From assembly GCF_000337735.1 (NCBI RefSeq), contig NZ_AOHX01000031.1:10413-65406 (forward strand): DNA of 54,994 bases. Reading direction: 5' to 3'. Each line of letters opens with the position of its first letter. The stretch's first letter is position 1. The DNA is from Natronorubrum sulfidifaciens JCM 14089. Its GTDB lineage: Archaea > Halobacteriota > Halobacteria > Halobacteriales > Natrialbaceae. This document shows positions 7,143 through 13,963 of this stretch, piece by piece. A model generated the notes under the pieces. The model worked only from the letters and a program-made list of their open reading frames with translations, searched no databases and was not told where the DNA came from. Made by a program: the position numbers and the translations under genes.

Positions 7143-7321
7143 CCATCTTTCTCGCCCGCTCGAGAAATCGCCGGTCGCGAGCCCAGTCGGTAAGCTGTCG
7201 AGTCTCATGCAACTGGCTGGGTCGTGTGCTGTTCGGGGTGTGATTGAACGACACAGCCACGGTTTCGCATGGAACTAGATTTTGCCACTGGTTGGCTTGA
7301 GGTCGGGCCGAACACAGTAGT

Positions 7322-7341
7322 TGCAGTCGAAATAGAGGGGT
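7322..7341 (+). promoter_or_regulatory. ORB-like sequence downstream of oapC
   Basis: TGCAGTCGAAATAGAGGGGT matches 17 of 20 positions of the origin box TCCAGTCGAAACAAAGGGGT. It lies in the 257-base gap between the small membrane protein and oapC, about 2.2 kb from the nearer origin box. Function is inference. Confidence 0.4.
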
Positions 7342-7368
7342 GTCAATGAGTCGGGCGTCGACCCCCCG

Positions 7369-8310
7369 TTACGTGTCGTCGTCTGCATGCCAGGTCTCGG
7401 GAACGTCGATGACGTAGCGGCCATCCTCCTGCAGCGAGATAATATACTCCTCGCGGTTGTACAGCTCCATCAGATTGAGTTCGTACTGTCCCGGACTGAC
7501 GATTTTGATGCTTTCGAACTGCTCGTTTAGCTCTGCCCGAAGCTCCTCGATCGACGGCTGCTCGCCCGACGGCTCGCTGACGACACGGCCGTGATCCGGT
7601 GGTTGTGTGCTCATCTCGTCGGTTGAACCATCCGTCTGTGGCGACTCCGGGGACTGGGGCGCAGTAGACGGCAGATCATCCGTCGAAACGACCTCGCTCC
7701 GGGCGTCGGCTTGGGCCGTATCTTCGGTGTCCTCGAGTGTGACGCCGTCGGCGTCCACCGCCAACGGATCGGCCGTCATCGTCGGCTCCGAGTCAGTGTC
7801 GACCGCCGACGGCGTCACGGAGTCGGATGGAGACCGAGCATGGGTGGTGTCATCTGCTGGCGTGCTCGAGGCCGTCGATCGGTCTTCGGGCCGGCGCGCC
7901 GTGTCCGGCCATTCGGTGAACGTCTCCGTGTCGGCGTCTCGGTCGGGCTCGGACGGCGTGTCACGGTCGGGCCACGAACGCTGTGGCTGGTCGTGGCTCG
8001 CGTCGACAGCGTCCGGCTGGGTCTCGCGTGGCGCACTCGAACCGTTCGTCTCCGTATCGGGTGTGTGCGTCGACTCCGATGACACCCACCCGCGAACGGT
8101 CTCTGCGGCGCGTTTGACGGTCCCCGATGAGTCCGCTGTGGGCGGAGATTTATCACTGGGTTCAGCGGCTGCTGTCGTCGCATCGGTCGCCCCAGTGGCG
8201 GTCTGTGGGGCAAACTGGAACTTGTTTCCGCCACAGTTTGGACAGCCCGACAGCATCTCCTTGGAGCCGTCGGGAAACGTTCGGCCGCAGTTCGTACATT
8301 CGTGTGGCAT
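7369..8310 (-). CDS. oapC: Origin-associated protein OapC, zinc-ribbon
   Basis: A 313-residue protein with three parts. Residues 1-30 form a zinc ribbon with Cys pairs at 5/8 and 23/26 (ECTNCG, SGCPNCGG). About 190 residues of Ser/Thr/Asp/Pro-rich, probably disordered chain follow. A conserved C-terminal domain of about 65 residues includes SIEELRAELNEQFESIKIV and GQYELNLMELYNREEYII. This matches the OapC family encoded next to the main origin and orc1 in haloarchaea. Its ATG overlaps the oapB stop by one base (TAATG), and oapA lies just upstream, giving an oapA-oapB-oapC operon transcribed away from the origin. The molecular role is not established; a regulatory role in replication or genome maintenance is inferred from location. 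Confidence 0.88.
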   Translation of the reverse strand: MPHECTNCGRTFPDGSKEMLSGCPNCGGNKFQFAPQTATGATDATTAAAEPSDKSPPTADSSGTVKRAAETVRGWVSSESTHTPDTETNGSSAPRETQPDAVDASHDQPQRSWPDRDTPSEPDRDADTETFTEWPDTARRPEDRSTASSTPADDTTHARSPSDSVTPSAVDTDSEPTMTADPLAVDADGVTLEDTEDTAQADARSEVVSTDDLPSTAPQSPESPQTDGSTDEMSTQPPDHGRVVSEPSGEQPSIEELRAELNEQFESIKIVSPGQYELNLMELYNREEYIISLQEDGRYVIDVPETWHADDDT

Positions 8311-8711
8311 TAGTCTCGGGACACGAGCGCGCTGATCAGCGTTTCGTCTTTGTGAAGCGTTTCGATCTGGTTTGCCGGCCCGATAACCGTCAGTTTCGCG
8401 GTCGGCTCGTCACCACCCATGATGCGGCCAAGTAACGAGGCGTTCCGGGTATCCGATTTCGGATACGTCTCGATTTCGATCCCGTTGAACTCGTCGGGGC
8501 TGATCTCGGCCATCGTCACCTCGATGAGGCGACTCTCCTCGTCCGGGGTCAACCCTTCCTCTAGAATGACGATGTTTCCGTCGTGGACGCCATCGAGAAT
8601 CATCCGGATCTTCTCCATGGTCGCCATGCCGTCCATGCGTTCGCCGCTGATCAGGTCAATCTGGACACCGTCAGGAGCGTCCGGGTCATCCGTGTTGGTT
8701 GCTTTTGGCAT
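8310..8711 (-). CDS. oapB: Origin-associated protein OapB (DUF2073)
   Basis: A 133-residue compact protein of the DUF2073 family: VQIDLISGERMDGMATMEKI, IRMILDGVHDGNIVILEEGL and GRIMGGDEPTAKLTVIGPAN. The first 15 residues are polar and likely flexible. It is the middle gene of the oap operon, six bases after oapA and overlapping oapC by one base, so stoichiometric expression is likely. Haloarchaeal origin regions carry this trio next to orc1. No catalytic motif is visible. It may act with the OapA GTPase. Confidence 0.88.
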   Translation of the reverse strand: MPKATNTDDPDAPDGVQIDLISGERMDGMATMEKIRMILDGVHDGNIVILEEGLTPDEESRLIEVTMAEISPDEFNGIEIETYPKSDTRNASLLGRIMGGDEPTAKLTVIGPANQIETLHKDETLISALVSRD

Positions 8712-8717
8712 TCACTC

Positions 8718-9356
8718 TCACCCGAAGTACTCCGCGATGTTCGCGTAGACCTCGTCCATGTTTTCGCCTTCCTTGGCCGACAGCGGCACCGTCTTGTGCT
8801 GTGGGAAAGCGTCCTCGATGCGCTTGACACTCGAGTCGTCGAGGTCGATCTTGTTCGCGAAGATGAGCACGGGGAGGTCTCGAGATTCGATGATACCGAT
8901 CAGCATCGTGTTGACCTGCGTGATCGGGTCCTCCGCGCTGTCGAGGACGTAGATGACGCCGTCGACGTCCTCACGGAGCCAGTGCATCGCTTCCGCGACA
9001 CCTTCGGTCGCCTCGCGAGAGCGGCGGATCGCGTCGTCTTCGTCCATCTCGTCGGTGAACTCCTCGTAGTCGACTTTCGTCGTCACACCGGGTGTGTCGA
9101 CGATGTCAATCGTCACCGACTTTCCGTTGCGTTCGATTTCGACGTCTTCCTTCCGGCGCGCACGGCGCGTTTCGTGTGGAATGTGACTTTCCGCACCGAT
9201 CGCGTCACCAGTCCAGTCTCGAGCGATACGATTGGCAAGCGTCGTTTTTCCGGCGTTAGGTGGACCGTAGATACCGATTCGTTTGGGTTCCTCTTCCGCA
9301 AACAGGCGGTCCGTAACCCGAGAGATACTATCTTTAAGTTCTGTGAACAGTCCCAT
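8718..9356 (-). CDS. oapA: Origin-associated Era-like GTPase OapA
   Basis: A 212-residue Era/Der-like GTPase. Motifs in order: G1 GPPNAGKTTLANR (residues 31-43), G3 DIVDTPGVTTK, G4 FANKIDLDD and G5 SAKEGENMDE. The helix-rich segment after G3 (EEFTDEMDEDDAIRRS) is specific to this haloarchaeal group. It has no KH RNA-binding domain, so it is not a true Era. I chose the ATG giving MGLFTELKDS because the extension to 9413 is Cys/Arg-rich and unlike the family. It is the first gene of oapABC, reading away from the origin. Confidence 0.9.
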   Translation of the reverse strand: MGLFTELKDSISRVTDRLFAEEEPKRIGIYGPPNAGKTTLANRIARDWTGDAIGAESHIPHETRRARRKEDVEIERNGKSVTIDIVDTPGVTTKVDYEEFTDEMDEDDAIRRSREATEGVAEAMHWLREDVDGVIYVLDSAEDPITQVNTMLIGIIESRDLPVLIFANKIDLDDSSVKRIEDAFPQHKTVPLSAKEGENMDEVYANIAEYFG

Positions 9357-9490
9357 CTGTGGGGCCCTCCAGCACCGCGGGGTGCATCTGCGCGTACTAC
9401 AAACTGAACTCACTTAAGCCTACGTCAGACGTGTAGACTGTTCAATATCTATGAGTTGTCGAAACAGAATATATTATTGATAATAGGTTC

Positions 9491-9513
9491 CATGGGTGAG
9501 AAGACCACCCATG
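9491..9513. repeat. Palindrome in the origin region
   Basis: CATGGGTG-AGAAGAC-CACCCATG: perfect 8-base arms, 7-base loop, directly after an AT-rich run (9465-9490). It lies between the oapA promoter side and the first ORB. It could be a protein site or a hairpin. Confidence 0.7.
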
Positions 9514-9570
9514 AGTGGTGTAGACAGTCATTCATATATCATTTTTCCTACAGTTTCTGCCATCTCGAGA

Positions 9571-9597
9571 CACCCCCACCCCTTTGTTTCGACTGGA
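9571..9597 (-). promoter_or_regulatory. Origin recognition box ORB1 (minus strand)
   Basis: Read on the minus strand it starts TCCAGTCGAAACAAAGGGGT and continues into a GGGGGTG G-string. It faces the box at 9895-9920 across AT-rich DNA. This is the expected binding site of the adjacent Orc1/Cdc6. Confidence 0.88.
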
Positions 9598-9720
9598 GAT
9601 CGAGAAACGGGTGGTGGGGTCAATCGGGAGCGTCCACCCGAAATGATGGCGGAGTAACGACAAAACGAGCGAAAAGAGCGGATAGAGAGGTATGAGCGGG
9701 CGAATTTCTGTGTTTAGAAC

Positions 9721-9870
9721 GCTCTAGTAACTCAAGCTGCTGAACGACATCATTCTAGTAGTAACTAACAATCAAAACAACTGTTCCTAGTAAAATTTCT
9801 GTTTTGCTAGTGCTACGGACCGTGTTTCTGTCCTATCATTATAAAACTTCCTGTTATAGAGACCTCCACA
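9721..9870. other. AT-rich DNA-unwinding element with repeated CTAGT
   Basis: The most AT-rich stretch between the inverted ORBs. CTAG, a tetramer I see only about ten times in the rest of the window, occurs at 9724, 9755, 9787 and 9807, each followed by T. Two further copies follow at 9977 and 9989. The position between two ORBs and low GC fit a duplex-unwinding element. Confidence 0.75.
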
Positions 9871-9894
9871 CCCCCACCCCCTCTCTCGGAGAGT

Positions 9895-9920
9895 TCCACC
9901 TGAAACAAAGGGGTGGGGGG
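9895..9920 (+). promoter_or_regulatory. Origin recognition box ORB2 (plus strand)
   Basis: TCCACCTGAAACAAAGGGGT followed by a GGGGGG run. It is inverted relative to ORB1. Just before it (9867-9880) a C-rich block repeats only the G-string half on the minus strand. Confidence 0.88.
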
Positions 9921-10024
9921 TTGCGGCGGATTTCAACATAACACGCACAATGGTAGCAAGCCACTATCAGTTGATACTAGGTCACGTTCTAGTCCGAACT
10001 ACCACAGCCACAACTCCAGACGCA

Positions 10025-10061
10025 CAACACACCCCCGAAACTCAAACGTCCAACACACCCC
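10025..10061 (+). repeat. Direct repeat CAACACACCCC in the origin
   Basis: The 11-mer CAACACACCCC occurs at 10025-10035 and 10051-10061, a 26-base period. It lies on the orc1 side of ORB2. Confidence 0.6.
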
Positions 10062-10112
10062 TGAACGTTCACTCGAGGGTGTCCGATCGCCTCGTCTCCG
10101 GCTCCTCTCCCG

Positions 10113-10155
10113 CTGTGGCTCCCGTGTTCTCCCACACTGTGGCTCCCGTGTTCTC
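10113..10155 (+). repeat. Direct repeat of 19 bases in the origin
   Basis: CTGTGGCTCCCGTGTTCTC occurs perfectly at 10113-10131 and 10137-10155, a 24-base period. It is not an ORB. Function unknown. Confidence 0.8.
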
Positions 10156-10544
10156 TCCACTGCCATTCCCAATTCAGCTCACGGTCATCCACAGTTCCCA
10201 AACGCCGTTTCGCTCTCGAGTATCACGCTCTATCTATCGTGACCACTCCACTCGCGATCACCGACTCGACAGCGATCAGCACCTCGGCGGTGGACTCGAA
10301 ACGAACGTCCCTCGAAGGGGATGTTTGAACACTCTCTCGGTCGTCGCTATCGATCCCGCTCCAGCCCGTAGATGGCCGAATGATTCCCGTTTCGCTGGTA
10401 GTCACTGGTCGAAGGGAAGAATTTAATACCGTGGTTTTCCTCTGTTTCGTTTGCATCAACTGGACTCGAGTCAGGAATACAACAGCGTCGGTCGCCCTAT
10501 CTGGGCCACCTTCGCCACGATATTCCTGCGTGCGGGCCCGCGAT

Positions 10545-10564
10545 TCCACTCGAAACGAGGGGGT
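10545..10564 (+). promoter_or_regulatory. ORB-like box directly before the orc1 start
   Basis: TCCACTCGAAACGAGGGGGT ends 13 bases before the orc1 ATG. It covers the position where a TATA box would be expected for a leaderless start, so Orc1 bound here should repress its own gene. Confidence 0.75.
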
Positions 10565-10577
10565 ATGTATACGACGG

Positions 10578-12176
10578 ATGTCAGACGATTCAGAACCAAC
10601 GGAGTCAGAGACGGTCGGTATCGACGAGACACACGGATTCTCGAACCTCGAGGGAACCGATCTCGGCGACGAGGAGTCGAGTCAGGGGTTGTTCGACGAT
10701 CTGCTCAGCGGTGAACCGATCTTCGAGAACAAGGAAGTCCTTCGCCCCTCCTATACGCCACACGAACTCCCGCATCGAAGCGACCAGATCAACAAGATGG
10801 CGACGATCCTCGTCGCTGCACTCCGTGGTGAAACACCGTCGAACATCCTCATCTACGGCAAGACCGGGACAGGAAAGACCGCGAGCGCGAAGTTCGTCAG
10901 CAAGGAACTCGAGAGCACCTCACAGAAATACAGCGTTCCGTGTGACGTCGAGTACATCAACTGTGAAGTGACCGACACCCAGTATCGCGTGCTCGCACAG
11001 CTGGCGAACAAGTTCATCGACAAGAACAAAGCCCGGATCGACGATCGGATCGACGACCTCGAGGCCTTACTCGCTGCCGTCGACGAACACGAGTCTTCGA
11101 CGCCGTCCGACGCCGGCGCTGAGTCCACCGCCGATGTCACTCGAGCCGAGTCCGAGGCCGCTGACAACGATTCCACAGCCGACACATCTGACGGCACCCC
11201 ATCGGCACATCCCCTCGAGTCGACGCCATTTAGCGCCCGAAGCGAGATCGACGCGCGCATCGAACACCTCGAGGAAGACAAAGCGGACTTCGAGGAGGTG
11301 CCGATGACTGGGTGGCCGACCGATCGCGTTTACAGCGTCTTCTTCGATGCCGTCGATTACGACGAACGCGTCGTCGTCATTATGTTAGACGAGATCGACA
11401 AACTCGTCGAGAAAAGCGGCGACGACACGCTTTACAACCTCTCGCGGATGAACTCCGAACTCGAGAACTCGCGCGTGTCGATCATCGGCATCTCGAACGA
11501 CCTGAAGTTCACCGATTTCCTCGATCCCCGTGTCAAATCGAGCCTCGGCGAGGAGGAGATCGTCTTCCCGCCGTACGACGCCAATCAGTTGCGTGATATC
11601 CTCGAGCATCGGTCGGAGGTCGCGTTCAAAGATGGCGCGCTGTCGGCCGACGTGATCCCGCTGTGTGCGGCCTTTGCGGCACAGGAACATGGGGACGCGC
11701 GTCGTGCGTTGGATCTGCTTCGGACGGCGGGCGAGCTCGCCGAACGCTCTCAGACCGAGACGATCGTCGAAGAACACGTCCGGCAGGCCCAAGACAAGAT
11801 CGAACTCGACCGCGTCGTCGAGGTCGTGCGTACGCTGCCGACCCAGAGCAAACTCGTCCTCTTTGCGATCATCCTGCTCGAGAAAAACGGTGTTCACAGC
11901 ATCAACACGGGCGAGGTGTTCAACATCTACAAACGCCTCTGTGAGGAGATCGACGCCGACGTCCTGACCCAGCGACGGGTGACGGACCTCATCAGCGAAC
12001 TCGACATGCTCGGCATCGTCAACGCCGTCGTCGTCTCGAAAGGCCGGTACGGCCGAACCAAAGAGATCAGCCTCTCGGTACCACTCGAGGAGACGGAGGC
12101 CGTCTTGCTTTCCGATTCCCGGCTGAGCAGTATCGACGACGTTCAGCCGTTCGTTCAGGCGCGGTTCGAAAACTGA
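10578..12176 (+). CDS. orc1: Origin-linked initiator Orc1/Cdc6
   Basis: A 532-residue AAA+ replication initiator. Walker A IYGKTGTGKTASAKF is at residues 92-106 and Walker B VVVIMLDEIDKLVEK at 265-279. Sensor 1 is IIGISNDLKFTDFL, and the GDARRALDLLRTAGELAE block is the sensor-2 region. The C-terminal 100 residues (TQRRVTDLISELDMLGIV and the GRYGRTKEI wing) form the winged helix that reads ORBs. Residues about 170-220 are a Ser/Thr/Asp/Ala-rich insert inside the AAA+ domain, as is usual in haloarchaeal Orc1. No intein. I chose the ATG giving MSDDSEPTES because the frame further up runs through the ORB and has no family resemblance. Its position beside the ORB pair identifies it as the initiator of this origin. 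Confidence 0.95.
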   Translation: MSDDSEPTESETVGIDETHGFSNLEGTDLGDEESSQGLFDDLLSGEPIFENKEVLRPSYTPHELPHRSDQINKMATILVAALRGETPSNILIYGKTGTGKTASAKFVSKELESTSQKYSVPCDVEYINCEVTDTQYRVLAQLANKFIDKNKARIDDRIDDLEALLAAVDEHESSTPSDAGAESTADVTRAESEAADNDSTADTSDGTPSAHPLESTPFSARSEIDARIEHLEEDKADFEEVPMTGWPTDRVYSVFFDAVDYDERVVVIMLDEIDKLVEKSGDDTLYNLSRMNSELENSRVSIIGISNDLKFTDFLDPRVKSSLGEEEIVFPPYDANQLRDILEHRSEVAFKDGALSADVIPLCAAFAAQEHGDARRALDLLRTAGELAERSQTETIVEEHVRQAQDKIELDRVVEVVRTLPTQSKLVLFAIILLEKNGVHSINTGEVFNIYKRLCEEIDADVLTQRRVTDLISELDMLGIVNAVVVSKGRYGRTKEISLSVPLEETEAVLLSDSRLSSIDDVQPFVQARFEN

Positions 12177-12246
12177 CTTCGATTGCCGATCCCAATGCGG
12201 TGGGAATCGACACACCTGTAATACCGTCTCCGCACTACGTTCACGT

Positions 12247-12696
12247 ATGAAACGGCGCAGCGCGATCGTTGCAACGGCAAGTCTCGTGTCGCTTGCCGGC
12301 TGTATCTTCACCGATGGCGAAGTCGAGTTCGAGCGTGGTGAGATCGATGTCGTCGTCGACGGCGAGCCCGTCAACCTCGCTGCAGATCGGTTTCAGTCCG
12401 AGCACGCAGACCCCGAGAACGATTCGATCGACTTCCATCTGCACGAACAGGACGACTACTGGTATATGGAGGGGCCGGAGCCGGTGACGTTCGCCGAGGG
12501 ACTCGATCTGCTCCCGCATTTTGCGTACACACAGCACGAAGCCGAGCACATCGTTACCATCGACGGCACCGACTACGACGGCAGCGAACCGGGCACCGAC
12601 CTCACGTTCCTCGTCAACGACGAGCCAGTCGATCCGACCGAGTACGTCGTCCAAGACGAAGACGAACTCCGCCTCGAGATCACCACCGGCGAGTGA
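12247..12696 (+). CDS. Small secreted lipoprotein, haloarchaeal, unknown function
   Basis: A 149-residue protein with a Sec-type lipoprotein signal: basic MKRR, a hydrophobic core and lipobox LAGC with Cys19. The mature domain is acidic and beta-rich (FERGEIDVVVDGEPVNL, FHLHEQDDYWYMEGPEPV, HIVTIDGTDYDGSEPG, LTFLVNDEPVDPTEYVVQDE). It ends with a strand LRLEITTGE, like a small extracellular beta domain. I do not recognise a named family. It is monocistronic after orc1 and converges on the signal peptidase gene with a 48-base gap. Confidence 0.75.
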   Translation: MKRRSAIVATASLVSLAGCIFTDGEVEFERGEIDVVVDGEPVNLAADRFQSEHADPENDSIDFHLHEQDDYWYMEGPEPVTFAEGLDLLPHFAYTQHEAEHIVTIDGTDYDGSEPGTDLTFLVNDEPVDPTEYVVQDEDELRLEITTGE

Positions 12697-12744
12697 ACCG
12701 GCCGTTCGAGTCGAACTGGGGGGCTCGAGTCGGTTCACAACTGC

Positions 12745-13701
12745 TCAGGATCGAGACCGACCGAGAGCGACGGCGACGCCAGCGCTGGTCGCCGCGAGTC
12801 CGGTCGAACCGGCCAGCCCAGCCTGCAGGGCGGTCGTCTCGGGGGTCACAGCCTCCGGAACACCCTCGAGTGCCGGTGACGGAACGAGCATCCCGCCGAA
12901 AATCTCGTCGAACGTCAGTCGGACGTGGCCGAGCCACGGGACACGGAGCATGGCCTTCCCGGTGACCCATTCGGTTCTGACGACATCGGTTTGGGCACCA
13001 CCGCGATACTGATCGTAGCCGCTGTTCGCGTCGCCTTTCGTGATGAACCCGTCGTGGTTCGCGGGACAGGTCTGGATATCTGCACAGGTTGCCCCACCGA
13101 CGAACTCCTCGTTGGCTTTGGTGTCGACCCAGTTTTCGCCTTCTTCGACCCAGAAATGGGCGCGGTGGATCACCGGTGTCGCACCCGGGTCGCCGTTCGG
13201 CCAGAAGACGATCACGTCGCCGGCTTGGCCGAACTTCTCGTGGCCGTTCGACTCGCCGGCCTCGAGCGTGACGATGCCGGTGTCGTCGGCGGGGTCATCA
13301 CCGGCGTATCGGTCGTCGTCGACGACGAAAATGAGGTCGCCCCGGTGCATGTTCGGCTCCATGCTGCCGCTTTCGACGGCGACCAGCGGCGGCCAGACCC
13401 CGCTGAGGCCAAAGAGCAGCAAGCCGATGACCGCGACGATGGCGACGCTGCTGACGATATCCCGTGCCAGCACGACGGTCTCGTCGTCGGATTTCAGAAA
13501 CCAGCGGACGATACCGTCGTCTTCGATAGTGAGTTGTTCACCGGCGGTCGGTTCCGAAGCCGCTCCGACCTCGTCGCCGGCCGACCGCCAGTCGTGGTCG
13601 GATCGGTCCGGTTGGTCACGGTCGTAGTCGGATCGATCACCGTGATCATCTACGGAGTCGTCGGACTCGTCGGGTGGGCCACCAGGGCTCGGACCGCTCA
13701 T
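12745..13701 (-). CDS. S26-family signal peptidase I, archaeal Sec11 type
   Basis: A 318-residue membrane protease. After about 70 acidic, disordered residues there is one membrane segment (VLARDIVSSVAIVAVIGLLL), then SGSMEPNMHRGDLIFVV with catalytic Ser113, and PVIHRAHFWVEE with the catalytic His179 that replaces the bacterial Lys. The acidic motif ITKGDANSGYDQY completes the Sec11-type site. The C-terminal 60 residues contain a second hydrophobic stretch. It removes signal peptides of Sec substrates outside the membrane. The ATG giving MSGPSPGG is preferred; an ATG nine codons earlier is possible. Confidence 0.9.
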   Translation of the reverse strand: MSGPSPGGPPDESDDSVDDHGDRSDYDRDQPDRSDHDWRSAGDEVGAASEPTAGEQLTIEDDGIVRWFLKSDDETVVLARDIVSSVAIVAVIGLLLFGLSGVWPPLVAVESGSMEPNMHRGDLIFVVDDDRYAGDDPADDTGIVTLEAGESNGHEKFGQAGDVIVFWPNGDPGATPVIHRAHFWVEEGENWVDTKANEEFVGGATCADIQTCPANHDGFITKGDANSGYDQYRGGAQTDVVRTEWVTGKAMLRVPWLGHVRLTFDEIFGGMLVPSPALEGVPEAVTPETTALQAGLAGSTGLAATSAGVAVALGRSRS

Positions 13702-13963
13702 CGTCACCCGTTTTGCTGGGGCTGGCAATCAACTTTCTGCTCGACTCACCGCTGCGAACTCGATTCGTCTCTCGACGGTCGTCGCTCTCTTCTCATACTG
13801 TCTGCTGTACGTCAGTTCCGGTGGGACCGCGATTCGTCCTGTGGCCCCACCGGGAAGTCGGGACCGCAAACCGTCTCAAAATCCGATTCTGGTGGCTCCG
13901 GGTGGCGGTTGCTGGCTACCGCGTTACGGTATCCTTTTCTTTTCGCCCACGAATACGAGACGT

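Larger units (their letters stand above)
9357..10577. other. Chromosomal replication origin region (oriC1-type)
   Basis: A 1,221-base gene-free stretch between divergent oapA and orc1. It holds two origin recognition boxes in inverted orientation about 300 bases apart, an AT-rich segment between them, a third box directly before orc1, an 8-base-arm palindrome, and two short tandem repeats. This is the arrangement known for haloarchaeal orc1-linked origins, with the halophile-specific G-string at the 3' end of each box. No convincing protein-coding frame lies inside it. Confidence 0.9.

Noticed and set aside
10291-10320. Further ORB at TGGACTCGAAACGAACG
   Set aside because: Only the CGAAAC core matches; the G-string is displaced and interrupted.
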